From Bacteroidales bacterium (lineage in GTDB: Bacteria; Bacteroidota; Bacteroidia; Bacteroidales; UBA932), in assembly GCA_017428325.1 (NCBI GenBank), contig JAFRRA010000006.1:62001-126000 (forward strand): a stretch of DNA of 64,000 nt, in the 5' to 3' direction. The notes beneath the pieces were generated by a model. That model saw only the letters and a list, made by a program, of their open reading frames with translations. It had not been told where the DNA came from and searched no databases. Made by a program: the position numbers and the translations under genes. Shown one piece after another: positions 43,772 through 52,877 of this stretch. The first letter of the stretch is position 1, and the number at the start of each line of letters is the position of its first letter.

Positions 43772-43886
43772 AAGCGGAGAGGCTTTTAGATGCCTTCCGC
43801 TTCGCTTCATCCCGTCCTGCCTTACGGCAGTCCACCCATTCATGTGGCCATGGGCGGCCACAGGCCCTTAAAAGCCTCTCTGCTTT
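43771..43886 (-). repeat. dispersed structured element, copy 2 (inverted orientation)
   Basis: This copy lies between the convergent permease and epimerase genes. Its core reads in the same sense as the other copies only on the minus strand. The outer arms at 43771-43788 and 43869-43886 pair over 18 bases with one G-T; they share almost no sequence with the arms of copy 1. The internal hairpin is CTGCC-GTAA-GGCAG in core sense. The left arm begins at the last base of the permease stop and the right arm ends four bases before the epimerase stop. Confidence 0.85.
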
Positions 43887-43890
43887 AACT

Positions 43891-44853
43891 TTAGTATTCT
43901 CCTCTTGCCACTTTGGCCTTGCAGACCTTCAGCATGTCGTCTATCATTTCCTGAAGCCCCCATTTCGGATTCCAGCCCCATTCCTCGCGGGCGCAGCTGT
44001 CGTCCATTACATCCGGCCAGCTGGCGGCAATTGCGGCCTTTACAGGATCTATCTGGTAGTCCCAGGTAAATGAAGGGATCCTCTTCTTGATTTCCTGGAA
44101 AAGTTCTTCTGGACAGAAGCTCATCGATGCTATGTTGAAGCTGTTGCGGTGAACAAGCTTTGCAGGGTCGGCTTCCATCAGCTGGGTTGTAGCCTCCAAT
44201 GCGTCAGGCATATAGAGCATATCCATATATGCATCCTTTGGAACGGTGCATGTATAGCGTCCATTCTTTGCAACCTCGTAGAAAACTTCAACTGCATAGT
44301 CGGTTGTCCCGCCTCCAGGAAGACATCCGTTGGATATGATTCCAGGGAAACGTACGCTGCGGGTATCCACGCCAAATCTCTTGAAATAATAATCGCTGAG
44401 AAGCTCCCCGCTTACCTTGCAGACTCCATATATTGTATCAGGCCTCATTATGGTGTCCTGAGGGGTCTTCCAGTGAGGCGTGTTGTTTCCGAAGGCTCCT
44501 ATACTGGAAGGAGTGAAGAGAGCGCACTTGAATTCCCTTGCAAGATTCAGGGAGTTCAGCAGGGCACCCATATTGATCTTCCAGGCAAGGTCCGGGTTCA
44601 TCTCCCCCTTTGCGGAAAGAAGAGCCACAAGATTGTATATGCCGTCGATTCCATACTTCTTGATAGCCTCTCCATAGCCTTGGAAATCAAGGGCGTCCAG
44701 CTGGATAGCCTCGCAGGTCTCGCTGAGCCTCTTCACAACCTCAGGCCTTACTTCTCCGGCAATAACATTCTCGGCTCCGTATGTTTTCTGCAGGTGTGGG
44801 ACAAGTTCAGTTCCAATCTGACCGCCTGCTCCAACTACCAGTATCTTTTTCAT
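43891..44853 (-). CDS. NAD-dependent epimerase/dehydratase-type L-threonine dehydrogenase
   Basis: The 320-residue short-chain dehydrogenase has the Rossmann motif VGAGGQIGTE (about 6-15) and the catalytic YGVCKVSGE (about 140-148, Tyr-x3-Lys). The substrate region VRFPGIIS and GGGTTDYAVEVFYE (about 164-191) resembles L-threonine 3-dehydrogenases of the extended SDR type found in Bacteroidota. It would oxidise threonine with NAD to 2-amino-3-oxobutyrate. The ATG at 44853 was taken from a longer frame. No kbl-like partner gene is adjacent. Confidence 0.82.
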   Translation of the reverse strand: MKKILVVGAGGQIGTELVPHLQKTYGAENVIAGEVRPEVVKRLSETCEAIQLDALDFQGYGEAIKKYGIDGIYNLVALLSAKGEMNPDLAWKINMGALLNSLNLAREFKCALFTPSSIGAFGNNTPHWKTPQDTIMRPDTIYGVCKVSGELLSDYYFKRFGVDTRSVRFPGIISNGCLPGGGTTDYAVEVFYEVAKNGRYTCTVPKDAYMDMLYMPDALEATTQLMEADPAKLVHRNSFNIASMSFCPEELFQEIKKRIPSFTWDYQIDPVKAAIAASWPDVMDDSCAREEWGWNPKWGLQEMIDDMLKVCKAKVARGEY

Positions 44854-44907
44854 ATGTCTTTCGTGTCTTTCTCTATAAACCTTAAAGCAATTATTCAAAT
44901 TGCAGAA

Positions 44908-44915
44908 CAAAATTA
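44908..44915 (-). promoter_or_regulatory. TAATTTTG promoter element for the epimerase gene
   Basis: CAAAATTA on the plus strand reads TAATTTTG leftward, 54 bases before the epimerase ATG. Confidence 0.45.
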
Positions 44916-44937
44916 ATAAAAATCTTTGTCCTTTTAG

Positions 44938-44945
44938 TAAATTTG
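44938..44945 (+). promoter_or_regulatory. TAAATTTG promoter element for queG
   Basis: A TAnnTTTG match lies 28 bases before the queG ATG at 44974. A TTTG box is only nine bases upstream, closer than usual. Confidence 0.45.
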
Positions 44946-44973
44946 TTGTGCTTTGAAAAATACCGGCAATTAT

Positions 44974-45903
44974 ATGGACCAGGAAGAGTTGTGGAACGGC
45001 ATCAGGACAATGTCTGCAGATCTTGGATTTGCGGACTGCGGATGCGCGCAGATTGTTCCCCTTTCCGGTTCTGCGGAGGAAGGACGGTATCTGGAAGCGG
45101 AGCAGATGGGGCATTTCGGCAAGATGGATTATCTCAAACGGAATGTGGACAAAAGGATGGACCCGACGCTTCTTCTCCCGGGGGCAAAGAGCGTGATTGT
45201 GTTCCTGGCTCCTTTCGGCGGAAAGAGCATCGCGACAGAAGACGGGCTCAAATATTCCTCCTACGCCCTTGGAAACGATTACCACAAAGTCATCAAGGAT
45301 AAACTCTACCTAATCGCCTCTTTCATCGGGGAAAATTGCGGACAGAGGAAAATGAGCAGGGTGTTCACCGATTCCGCTCCGGTTATGGAGCGTGCCTGGG
45401 CGGTAAGGTCCGGTCTCGGATTCATAGGCAAGAACAACTTCCTCATAAGCCCCAAAGCGGGCATTAAGAACTTCATAGGTATAATAATTACTACCGCAGA
45501 ACTCCCTTATCCGGATAAAACGGTTGAAAACAGATGCGGACAATGCACCCGGTGCCTGGATGCCTGCTCCCGGAAAGCTCTCTACGCCCCCTTTAGGGTG
45601 GATGCGTCAAAATGTCTGTCCTACAAAACCATAGAAGAGCCGTTAGACGAGGCGGACAAAGAGCGGACAGATAACTTGGACTCCAAGTGGATCTTCGGAT
45701 GTGATGACTGCGCGGACGCCTGCCCGTGGAACCGGTTCAACAAACCCGGCTGGCCTGAATTCTCCTCCAACAAGAAGTTTCTCGAGAGTTGCAACAGGGA
45801 TTTCTGGAGCAGAATCACGGAAGATGAATTTCTCCAGAACTTTAAAGACAGTCCGCTTCTCAGGGCGGGGCTTGCCAAAATCAGAAAAAACATATCGCGA
45901 TGA
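44974..45903 (+). CDS. queG: epoxyqueuosine reductase
   Basis: The 309-residue protein has the QueG layout: a cobalamin-binding N-terminal half with SAPVMERAWAVRSGLGFIGKN (about 130-150) and two 4Fe-4S motifs, CGQCTRCLDACSRKALYAP (about 189) and CDDCADACPWNRF (about 245). It reduces epoxyqueuosine to queuosine in the tRNA anticodon, the last step of the pathway that tgt begins. The ATG at 44974 was preferred to the TTG at 44953. The stop overlaps the next start (ATGA). Confidence 0.95.
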   Translation: MDQEELWNGIRTMSADLGFADCGCAQIVPLSGSAEEGRYLEAEQMGHFGKMDYLKRNVDKRMDPTLLLPGAKSVIVFLAPFGGKSIATEDGLKYSSYALGNDYHKVIKDKLYLIASFIGENCGQRKMSRVFTDSAPVMERAWAVRSGLGFIGKNNFLISPKAGIKNFIGIIITTAELPYPDKTVENRCGQCTRCLDACSRKALYAPFRVDASKCLSYKTIEEPLDEADKERTDNLDSKWIFGCDDCADACPWNRFNKPGWPEFSSNKKFLESCNRDFWSRITEDEFLQNFKDSPLLRAGLAKIRKNISR

Positions 45904-46787
45904 AAATACTTACAACCGTAGACATCCCGAAACCGGAAAAACAGATAGACTTCTCCGGCAAAATCCTTTGCCTGGGAAGCTGCTTTGCGGACAGCATGGG
46001 AGAAAAGCTGGTCCAGTATGGATTTGACTGCCTGATAAACCCTTTCGGCACTCTCTACAATGTCTGCTCCGTTTTCAACACCCTGATGAGACTGGGGGCC
46101 GTTTCCGGACTTCTGAGAAGCACGGACAATCCGCTATTCGCAAAGGAAGACGTCATTCTTCATCCGGACGGAAAATATGTCACCTGGAGCCATCATTCAA
46201 GGTGTTCTCTAAGACAGTCCGAGGGAACGGCAGAAGATTTCCTGGAGAAGGCAAACCGGGAACTCAGGCAGGCTTCGGACTTCTTCCTGAAGGCGGACAC
46301 TGTTGTCATCACCCTTGGAACCTCATACGTATTCAAACTAAAGGGGACAGACTTCGTGGTTTCCAACTGCCACAAGTTCCCTGCAAAAGATTTTGAAAGG
46401 CTTTTCGTTCCTGCAGAAGAGCAGACGGATATCCTAAGGCAGATTGCACAGATGTTCCCGGCCAAGCGCTTTATCCTTACCGTAAGCCCTATCCGCCACC
46501 TTGCGGACGGAGCCCACGGCAACCGCATAAGCAAAGCCTCCATCCTCCTTGCCATAGACAGGGCCATTGCGGAAAGCGACAATCTTGAATACTTCCCGTC
46601 CTATGAGATTATGCTGGACGAGCTGAGGGACTACAGATGGTACGCGGATGATCTGGTCCACCCTTCCGAGGCCGCTGTCAAGTACATATTTGAAAGGTTC
46701 ACGGATACCTTCATCGCCGAGAGCTTCAAGGAAAAAATGCAACAGAACCTCAAGGCCTGGAAAGCCTCTCAACACGAAAAAAGATAA
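45900..46787 (+). CDS. GSCFA-domain protein
   Basis: The 295-residue protein carries the family-naming GSCFADSMGE near residue 25, then NPFGTLYN (about 46) and a long alpha/beta domain with DDLVHPSEAAVKYIFERF (about 249-266), the SGNH-hydrolase-like catalytic end. GSCFA proteins are common in Bacteroidota and may be esterase-like; the substrate is unknown. It overlaps queG by four bases and is therefore likely cotranslated, although a functional link is not clear. Confidence 0.88.
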   Translation: MKILTTVDIPKPEKQIDFSGKILCLGSCFADSMGEKLVQYGFDCLINPFGTLYNVCSVFNTLMRLGAVSGLLRSTDNPLFAKEDVILHPDGKYVTWSHHSRCSLRQSEGTAEDFLEKANRELRQASDFFLKADTVVITLGTSYVFKLKGTDFVVSNCHKFPAKDFERLFVPAEEQTDILRQIAQMFPAKRFILTVSPIRHLADGAHGNRISKASILLAIDRAIAESDNLEYFPSYEIMLDELRDYRWYADDLVHPSEAAVKYIFERFTDTFIAESFKEKMQQNLKAWKASQHEKR

Positions 46788-46804
46788 AACAAAAACATAC
46801 TGTC

Positions 46805-47659
46805 ATGAAAAGATTCACACTTTCACTCGTTCTGATCCTTGCCTCGGCGATGTACCTGAACGCCAGCAAGATCGTTACCGACAGCATCTATTCCAAGACG
46901 CTGAATTTCACCCACAAGTACAATGTGTACCTGCCGGACGGCTATGACAGGTCAGAGCAGAAATATCCGGTTGTATATCTTCTCCACGGAATGTACGGCG
47001 GATACTCTGACTGGGTAAAGATGGGAAACATGAAACTCGTTGCTGACGAGCTGATATCTTCCGGCGAGGCCTGCCCTATGGTTATCGTCATGCCTAATGC
47101 CGGAGACTGGGATATATACAAGGTCCAGAACGGATACTTCAACGTTGAAGGATGGGCTTACGAGGATTTCTTCTTCAACGAATTCATGCCTGAAGTGGAA
47201 GCCAAATACCGTATTAAGGGAGACAAGGGACACCGTTCGATTATGGGCCTGAGCATGGGCGGCGGCGGATGCGTCGTGTATTGCCAGAAGCATCCCGATA
47301 TGTTTTCATCCTGCTATGCGATGAGCGCCTGGCTGGACACCAAGAATCTCAACGAGGAAAAGGCAAGTCAAAGGGATATGCTCTATATGCTCAACCAGAG
47401 CGTGAGGGAGAATTCCGCCATCGCCTTTGTGGAGAATTCAGACGAGGCTACAGTGGAAAAGCTCAGGAGCATAAAATGGTTCATCGACTGCGGGGACGAG
47501 GATCATCTCCTGGACCAGAACGTGCTGTTCTACCAGAAGATGAGGGAGAAGAAAATCAAGGCCGAATTCCGCGTCCGCAACAGCGGCCACAACTGGGAAT
47601 ACTGGCACACCGCCCTAAAGCTTGCCCTGCCGTTTGCCTCCCGCAGCTTTTTTGACTAA
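46805..47659 (+). CDS. secreted alpha/beta-hydrolase esterase (esterase D/tributyrin-esterase type), first tandem copy
   Basis: The 284-residue protein has a signal peptide (about 1-20), YNVYLPDGYD (about 39-48), HGMYGGYSDW (about 62), the nucleophile elbow GLSMGGGG (about 147-154), DCGDEDH (about 225) and the late histidine in NSGHNWEYWH (about 260-269). This is the esterase-D/feruloyl-esterase fold. It would hydrolyse ester groups, perhaps acetyl or acyl decorations on sugars; the substrate is inferred only. A paralogue follows at 47686 with its own promoter. Confidence 0.88.
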   Translation: MKRFTLSLVLILASAMYLNASKIVTDSIYSKTLNFTHKYNVYLPDGYDRSEQKYPVVYLLHGMYGGYSDWVKMGNMKLVADELISSGEACPMVIVMPNAGDWDIYKVQNGYFNVEGWAYEDFFFNEFMPEVEAKYRIKGDKGHRSIMGLSMGGGGCVVYCQKHPDMFSSCYAMSAWLDTKNLNEEKASQRDMLYMLNQSVRENSAIAFVENSDEATVEKLRSIKWFIDCGDEDHLLDQNVLFYQKMREKKIKAEFRVRNSGHNWEYWHTALKLALPFASRSFFD

Positions 47660-47664
47660 TTTTG
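47633..47664 (+). promoter_or_regulatory. full promoter inside the end of the first esterase gene
   Basis: TTTG at 47633-47636 and TAATTTTG at 47657-47664 are separated by 20 bases, close to the Bacteroidota consensus. The TAATTTTG element overlaps the stop codon of the first esterase gene and lies 21 bases before the second ATG. The second esterase can thus be transcribed independently. Confidence 0.65.
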
Positions 47665-47685
47665 GGTATTGAATATATCGCGACT

Positions 47686-48543
47686 ATGAAAAAGTGTTTT
47701 CTCTCTCTGATAGTCCTGCTGGCATTCTCCATTGGCGCCAATGCGGGAAAGATCGTAACGGACAGCATCTTCAGCAAAAACCTGAATTGCTGGCAAAAAT
47801 ACAATGTGTATCTCCCTACCGGATTTGAAAAGTCAGACAATCAGTATCCGGTGGTGTATCTTCTCCACGGCCTCTACGGAGATTATTCCAACTGGGACAA
47901 GTCTGGAGGCATGAAACTTATTGCCGACGAGCTTATAAGCAGCGGCGAGGCCTGCGAGATGGTGATCGTCATGCCTAATGCAGGAAACTTTGACGTAAGA
48001 AACTACCAAAACGGATACTTCAATGTTGAGGACTGGCCTTACGAGGACTTCTTCTTCCAGGAATTCATGCCTGAAGTCGAGAAGAAATACAGAATCATCG
48101 GCGACAAGGCTCACCGTGCAATCATGGGCCTTTCTATGGGCGGAGGCGGAAGCGTGGTCTACAGCCAGAGGTATCCAGACATGTTCTCCTCCTGCTACGC
48201 GATGAGCGCCTGGCTGGACAACGAGACGGGGCAGGTTGGAGGCAAGAACCTAAAGAAAGACAAGCTCTTCCTTGTATGCGAGAGCGTGAAGTACAATTCC
48301 GCCGTCAAGTTTGTGGAGAATGCAGACGAGGATACGGTGGAAAAGCTTAGGACCGTGAAGTGGTTCATAGACTGCGGAGACGATGACTTCCTGATGGATC
48401 TTTCCGTGCGGCTCTACCAGGAGATGAGGGACAAGAGAATCAAGGCCGAACTCCGCATCCGCAACGGCGTCCACAACTGGGAGTATTGGCATACCGCCCT
48501 CCGCATGGCCCTCCCGTTCGCTTCCCGCAATTTCAGCAGGTAA
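47686..48543 (+). CDS. secreted alpha/beta-hydrolase esterase, second tandem copy
   Basis: The 285-residue protein repeats the layout of the first copy: signal peptide (about 1-20, ending GANAG), YNVYLPTGFE, HGLYGDYSNW, GLSMGGGG, DCGDDDF and NGVHNWEYWH. Catalytic Ser, Asp and His are conserved in both. They are clearly related along their whole length but diverged, so the duplication is not recent. The ATG at 47686 (MKKCFLSLIV) was chosen over an in-frame TTG at 47662 because it gives a clean signal peptide and lies downstream of the promoter. Confidence 0.88.
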   Translation: MKKCFLSLIVLLAFSIGANAGKIVTDSIFSKNLNCWQKYNVYLPTGFEKSDNQYPVVYLLHGLYGDYSNWDKSGGMKLIADELISSGEACEMVIVMPNAGNFDVRNYQNGYFNVEDWPYEDFFFQEFMPEVEKKYRIIGDKAHRAIMGLSMGGGGSVVYSQRYPDMFSSCYAMSAWLDNETGQVGGKNLKKDKLFLVCESVKYNSAVKFVENADEDTVEKLRTVKWFIDCGDDDFLMDLSVRLYQEMRDKRIKAELRIRNGVHNWEYWHTALRMALPFASRNFSR

Positions 48544-48544
48544 G

Positions 48545-48663
48545 GAATAGCTGAAGGCTTTCAAGAGCCTGTGGCCGCCCATGGCCACATGAATGGGTGG
48601 ACTGCCGTTAGGCAGGACGGGATGAAGCGAAGCGGAAGGCGTTTGAAAGAGCTTCTGCTATTC
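48545..48663 (+). repeat. dispersed structured element, copy 3
   Basis: This copy lies between the second esterase gene and the opposing rplQ operon. Outer arms at 48545-48564 and 48643-48663 pair over 18 positions with one mismatch and a small bulge. The core is the same as in copy 1 apart from the hairpin CTGCC-GTTA-GGCAG, so the tetraloop varies while the stem is kept. The left arm starts two bases after the esterase stop. A separate terminator follows at 48672. Confidence 0.85.
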
Positions 48664-48671
48664 ATAATAAA

Positions 48672-48703
48672 AAAGAGGGATGACTTTGAAATCATCCCTC
48701 TTT
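48672..48703. terminator. terminator of the rplP-rplQ operon
   Basis: A perfect 12-bp stem (48672-48683 with 48692-48703, loop CTTTGAAA) lies 17 bases past the rplQ stop, with T-rich continuation on the leftward strand. It can also act rightward. Confidence 0.92.
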
Positions 48704-48720
48704 CTTGTGTAGGCTTGGTT

Positions 48721-49194
48721 TTATTCAGCCTTCTCTTCTGCCTTTGGCTCCTCTGCCTTTGGAGCAGCCTTCTTTGCGCGGCTTCTTCTTGTGGAAGTCT
48801 TCTTCTCGGCCTTAACCTCCTTCTCAACAGGAGCAGCGGAGAAGTCAACCAGCTCGATGTAAGCCATATCAGCTGCATCGCCTGCACGGAAACCGGTCTT
48901 GAGGATACGGGTGTATCCGCCTGGACGGTCTGCAATCTTAGGGGCAACTGTCCTGAAGAGCTCGGTAACAGCCTCTTTCTGCTTGAGGTAACTGAATACC
49001 ACGCGGCGGTTGGCGGTTGTGTCGTTCTTGCTCTTTGTGATCAGCGGCTCAACATACTCCCTCAAAGACTTTGCCTTTGCGAGGGTTGTCTCGATGTGCT
49101 TGTGCAGAATAAGGGATGAAGCCATATTGGAGAGCATCGCCTTGCGGTGACCGCTCTTGCGTCCAAGATGATTTACTGCTTTATTGTGTCTCAT
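48721..49194 (-). CDS. rplQ: 50S ribosomal protein L17
   Basis: The 157-residue protein has the conserved L17 start ([20 protein letters not shown]) and [13 protein letters not shown] segment ([20 protein letters not shown], about 37-56). The C-terminus from about residue 122 is an extra Lys/Ala/Glu-rich tail typical of Bacteroidota L17 and likely disordered. It lies near the nascent-chain exit on the large subunit. It is the last gene of the operon, directly after rpoA. Confidence 0.97.
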   Translation of the reverse strand: MRHNKAVNHLGRKSGHRKAMLSNMASSLILHKHIETTLAKAKSLREYVEPLITKSKNDTTANRRVVFSYLKQKEAVTELFRTVAPKIADRPGGYTRILKTGFRAGDAADMAYIELVDFSAAPVEKEVKAEKKTSTRRSRAKKAAPKAEEPKAEEKAE

Positions 49195-49202
49195 TTCTTA
49201 AA

Positions 49203-50192
49203 CTATTTTTCGATTTTAAACTTGCTGATGTCCATTCCGAAGTGGAGACCATGCTTGTCTACCAGGGCCTCGATTTCTGTCATGGACTTCTTGCCGAAAT
49301 TCCTGAACTTCATAAGCTCGCTCTTCTGATGTGAAACGAGGTCTGCGAAGGTCTCGATATCAGCTGCCTTAAGGCAGTTGATAGCCCTTACGCTAAGATC
49401 CTGGTCCGTGAGCTTGGTGTTGAGAAGCTGACGCATTCTCATATCATCCTCGTTGAGTGAGTTCTCTTCTGTCTTTCCAGGATCGTCGATTTCAATCTTA
49501 TCCTCTGAGAAGAGCATGAAGTGATAAATCAGAATCTTTGCGGCTTCCAAGAGCGCATCCTTAGGATGAATGCTTCCGTCTGTGGTGATTTCAAGAGAGA
49601 GGCTCTCATAATCAGTCTTCTGTGCGATACGGCAAGGAGCCACCACATACTTGACGTTGATTATTGGAGTGAAGATGGAATCTATTGCAATAGTTCCAAT
49701 TGGAGCGTTCTCGTTCTTGTTCTCCTCTGCAGGCACCCAACCCCTTCCCTTTCCGATGGTAAGGGTGATGACCAGCTTCACGGACTCCTCCATAGAGCAG
49801 ATATGCTGCTCAGGATTCAGAACCTTGAAGGAGGAAAGCTTCTTGGATATATCATCGGCGGTAAACTCTTTCTTACCCCCAATCGTAAAGGTCACGGTTT
49901 CGCCCTCTTCTGTCTCTATCATCCTCTTGAACCTTACTTTCTTGAGGTTGAGGATAATATCGATTACACCCTCGATAACTCCAGGGATGGTGGCAAACTC
50001 GTGGTCTACGCCCTCAATCTTTACGGATGTGATCGCAAAGCCTTCGAGGGAGGAGAGCAGAACTCTTCTGAGCGCATTGCCTATGGTGATTCCGTATCTT
50101 GGTTCGAGAGGTTTGAATTCGAACTTTCCTACGGTATCCGTAGACTCAAGCACCAGAAGCTTTTCGGGTTTTTGAAATGCTAATATCGCCAT
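49203..50192 (-). CDS. rpoA: RNA polymerase alpha subunit
   Basis: The 329-residue protein has the N-terminal dimerisation domain ([26 protein letters not shown], about 25-50) and the C-terminal domain that contacts promoter DNA and regulators ([21 protein letters not shown], about 271-291). It nucleates assembly of the core enzyme. Order rpsM-rpsK-rpsD-rpoA-rplQ is the classical alpha operon. Confidence 0.98.
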   Translation of the reverse strand: MAILAFQKPEKLLVLESTDTVGKFEFKPLEPRYGITIGNALRRVLLSSLEGFAITSVKIEGVDHEFATIPGVIEGVIDIILNLKKVRFKRMIETEEGETVTFTIGGKKEFTADDISKKLSSFKVLNPEQHICSMEESVKLVITLTIGKGRGWVPAEENKNENAPIGTIAIDSIFTPIINVKYVVAPCRIAQKTDYESLSLEITTDGSIHPKDALLEAAKILIYHFMLFSEDKIEIDDPGKTEENSLNEDDMRMRQLLNTKLTDQDLSVRAINCLKAADIETFADLVSHQKSELMKFRNFGKKSMTEIEALVDKHGLHFGMDISKFKIEK

Positions 50193-50203
50193 ATTTTCAG
50201 TTT

Positions 50204-50824
50204 TTATTTAGAGTAGAGTTCGACGATGAGCTGCTCGTTGATGTTCTCTGGGATCTCTGTCCTGTCAGGGAGGTTAAGGAACTTGCCTTCCAGTTTCTCA
50301 GGATTCCACTCGAGCCAGGAGTAATGTGCAGGGGCTGCAGCCAGGGAGGCCTGAACGACCTCGAGGCTCTTGGACCTCTCTCTTACTCCAACGATATCGC
50401 CTGGCTTAACGTGAGCGGAAGGAATTCCCATTACATTGCCGTTGAGGACAATGTGACGGTGGCTCACAAGCTGGCGGGCAGCTGCTCTTGAAGGAGCGAT
50501 GCCAAGTCTGTAAACTATATTGTCAAGTCTTGATTCGAGGAGCATGATCAGGTTCTCACCCTTGACTCCCTTCATTCTTGATGCCTCGTTGTAGAGGTTG
50601 CGGAACTGTCTTTCGAGAACGCCGTAAGTGTACTTTACCTTCTCTTTCTCCTTCAACTGAGTACCGTACTCGGAAACTTTCTTTCTCTTCTTGGCGGCAC
50701 CGTGCTGTCCGGAAGGGTAGTTCTTGTTGTCCCTAACCCTCTTTTCATATGCCTTGTCAGGTCCGTAAATCGGCTCGCCGAACTTGCGGGCGATCTTTGT
50801 CTTTGGTCCAGTATATCTAGCCAT
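50204..50824 (-). CDS. rpsD: 30S ribosomal protein S4
   Basis: The 206-residue protein has the S4 start ([21 protein letters not shown]) and the S4 RNA-binding domain ([27 protein letters not shown], about 97-123). It starts 30S assembly on the 5' domain of 16S rRNA. It has no zinc-binding cysteines near the N-terminus, as in other zinc-less S4 forms. Confidence 0.98.
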   Translation of the reverse strand: MARYTGPKTKIARKFGEPIYGPDKAYEKRVRDNKNYPSGQHGAAKKRKKVSEYGTQLKEKEKVKYTYGVLERQFRNLYNEASRMKGVKGENLIMLLESRLDNIVYRLGIAPSRAAARQLVSHRHIVLNGNVMGIPSAHVKPGDIVGVRERSKSLEVVQASLAAAPAHYSWLEWNPEKLEGKFLNLPDRTEIPENINEQLIVELYSK

Positions 50825-50844
50825 ATTCTTATACGATTAATCAG

Positions 50845-51234
50845 TTAAACTCTACGGCGGCCCTTAGGACGGCAACCATTGTGAGGAAGCGGAGTAACGT
50901 CTACGATTTCGGTTACTTCGATACCTGCGTTATGAATAGTCCTGATAGCAGACTCGCGGCCTGCGCCCGGACCCTTTACAAAAGCCTTTACCTTGCGGAG
51001 GCCTGCGTCGAAAGCAACCTTTGCGCAATCTTCTGCAGCTACCTGAGCAGCGTAAGGGGTGTTCTTCTTGGATCCTCTAAAGCCCATCTTTCCGGCTGAG
51101 GACCAGCTGATAACCTGACCCTTGGAATTGGTCAAGGTTACTATAACGTTGTTGAATGTAGAAGAGATATGGGCCTGACCCACTGCATCTACCTTTACAA
51201 CTCTCTTTCTGTTTGATACTACTTTCTTTGCCAT
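50845..51234 (-). CDS. rpsK: 30S ribosomal protein S11
   Basis: The 129-residue protein matches S11 in length and in [12 protein letters not shown] (about 24-35), [14 protein letters not shown] (about 49-62) and the C-terminus [13 protein letters not shown]. It belongs to the 30S platform. It is 16 bases after rpsM. Confidence 0.98.
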   Translation of the reverse strand: MAKKVVSNRKRVVKVDAVGQAHISSTFNNVIVTLTNSKGQVISWSSAGKMGFRGSKKNTPYAAQVAAEDCAKVAFDAGLRKVKAFVKGPGAGRESAIRTIHNAGIEVTEIVDVTPLPHNGCRPKGRRRV

Positions 51235-51250
51235 AATCTAAGTCCTCCCA

Positions 51251-51628
51251 TTATTTGGTTGCCTTCTTCTTGTTAGCAACAGTCTTTTTCTTTCCCTTGC
51301 GGGTACGGGCGTTGTTCTTAGTGCTTTGCCCTCTTACAGGCAGACCCAGTCTATGACGGATACCTCTGTAACAACCGATATCCATAAGACGCTTGATGTT
51401 CAGCTGAGTGGCGGTACGGAGCTCGCCCTCAATCTTATACTCGTCTGCAATCGTCTTTCTTATTGCAGCAATCTGGTCATCTGTCCAATCCTGCACCTTG
51501 ATGTTGCGGTCAATGCTGTTCTTGTCAAGGATTTTTTGGGCAGAGCTGCGACCAATTCCGAAGATATAGGTAAGACCTATCTCTCCCCTTTTGTTTTTTG
51601 GTAAATCTACACCGGCTATACGTGCCAT
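51251..51628 (-). CDS. rpsM: 30S ribosomal protein S13
   Basis: The 125-residue protein starts [22 protein letters not shown] and shows [25 protein letters not shown] near the C-terminus, both diagnostic of S13. It contacts the 50S subunit and P-site tRNA in the 30S head. Confidence 0.98.
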   Translation of the reverse strand: MARIAGVDLPKNKRGEIGLTYIFGIGRSSAQKILDKNSIDRNIKVQDWTDDQIAAIRKTIADEYKIEGELRTATQLNIKRLMDIGCYRGIRHRLGLPVRGQSTKNNARTRKGKKKTVANKKKATK

Positions 51629-51690
51629 ATTCTATTGATTGGTTTGATTTGATAATATTTATCTGTTATACAATCCATTACAGGGACCTC

Positions 51691-51807
51691 TTATCCCTGA
51701 CGCATCTTGAACTTAGGGTTCTTCTTGCAGATGATGTAAACGCGTCCTTTGCGTCTTACTATCTTGCAATCTTCGCTGCGCTTTTTTACTGAAGCTTTGA
51801 CTTTCAT
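51691..51807 (-). CDS. rpmJ: 50S ribosomal protein L36
   Basis: A 38-residue frame between infA and rpsM encodes [17 protein letters not shown] and ends KFKMRQG, the L36 pattern. The zinc-binding form has three cysteines and a histidine. Here only two cysteines remain (residues 14 and 27) and the histidine position is Phe, so zinc binding is probably lost. Start ATG at 51807, stop TAA at 51693-51691. Confidence 0.95.
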   Translation of the reverse strand: MKVKASVKKRSEDCKIVRRKGRVYIICKKNPKFKMRQG

Positions 51808-51850
51808 TGTATTGTGTTTTTTTTGATTTATTCCTTATAAGCCGATCACA

Positions 51851-52069
51851 TTATTTGTATCTGAAGGATATCCTGCCTTTGGTCAGGTCGTATGGAGACA
51901 TCTCCACCTTAACCCTGTCTCCAGGAAGGATGCGGATGTAATGCATCCTCATCTTGCCGGAAATGTGGGCGAGAATTACCGGACCGTTGTCCAGTTCCAC
52001 TTTGAACATTGCGTTGGACAGGGCTTCCAGTATCACGCCGTCCCTTTCGATAGCTTCTTGTTTTGCCAT
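51851..52069 (-). CDS. infA: translation initiation factor IF-1
   Basis: The 72-residue protein has the S1-like OB fold of IF-1 with [17 protein letters not shown] and [19 protein letters not shown], ending GRISFRYK. It binds the ribosomal A site during initiation. It starts one base after the map stop. Confidence 0.98.
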   Translation of the reverse strand: MAKQEAIERDGVILEALSNAMFKVELDNGPVILAHISGKMRMHYIRILPGDRVKVEMSPYDLTKGRISFRYK

Positions 52070-52070
52070 A

Positions 52071-52844
52071 TCAGTATTCCTTGATCTTGTAAATGTAATC
52101 GAATGTAGTCAATATATCCGGCTTGCCTTTCCTTACGGCGACGGCAAACTCGAAATGGGCAGATTTCTTTCCGTCTGCGGTTGCAACTCCCCATCCGTCC
52201 TTCTTCTCGTAAACTTCCTTTGCTCCCGCGTTTATCATAGGCTCTATGCAAATAACCATTCCTTCGCGGAGTTTCTTTCCGCTTCCCGGCTTTCCGTAGT
52301 TGGGAACCAGAGGGTCTTCGTGCATATCCCTTCCCAGTCCGTGGCCCACGAGCTCCCTTACTACAGAGAAGCCCCTGGCCTCGCAATATGACTGGATGGC
52401 ATATCCGATGTCACCTATTCTGTTTCCCTCTACGGCCTTTTCGGCGCCCAGACGAAGACTCTCCTCTGTTGTCTTGAGAAGGAGAGCCGTCTCGGCATCA
52501 ACCTCTCCTACCGGAAACGTGTAGGCAGAATCTCCATAGAAACCCTTGTAGACGGTACCGCAATCCACCGAGATGATATCACCCTCCTGAAGTACATAGC
52601 CATCGGGAATCCCGTGCACTACCATGTCGTTGACACTCAGGCAGAGCGTAGCCGGAAAACCTCCGTACCCCAGAAAGCCTGGCACCGCTCCGTGATCTCG
52701 GATAAAGGTTTCGGCAATCTTGTCAAGCTGCCTGGTTGTTACGCCAGGAGCTACATGCTTGCCCACCTCTGCCAGGGTTTTGGACACCAGGATGGCGTTC
52801 TCTCTGAGAATCTCTATCTCTTCCGATGTCTTGTAGTGAATCAT
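52071..52844 (-). CDS. map: type I methionine aminopeptidase
   Basis: The 257-residue protein shows metal ligands in [18 protein letters not shown] (about 92-109, two Asp), [15 protein letters not shown] (about 167-181, His) and CIEPMINAG (about 201, Glu). It removes initiator methionine from new proteins. Its place between secY and infA is usual in the spc operon. Confidence 0.97.
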   Translation of the reverse strand: MIHYKTSEEIEILRENAILVSKTLAEVGKHVAPGVTTRQLDKIAETFIRDHGAVPGFLGYGGFPATLCLSVNDMVVHGIPDGYVLQEGDIISVDCGTVYKGFYGDSAYTFPVGEVDAETALLLKTTEESLRLGAEKAVEGNRIGDIGYAIQSYCEARGFSVVRELVGHGLGRDMHEDPLVPNYGKPGSGKKLREGMVICIEPMINAGAKEVYEKKDGWGVATADGKKSAHFEFAVAVRKGKPDILTTFDYIYKIKEY

Positions 52845-52877
52845 CTTATATCGGCTTCAATGACTTATAACTGTCTG

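Noticed and set aside
43891..45285. Longer 464-residue version of the epimerase
   Set aside because: The added N-terminus is antisense to queG and lacks any domain; the Rossmann motif begins at the ATG at 44853.
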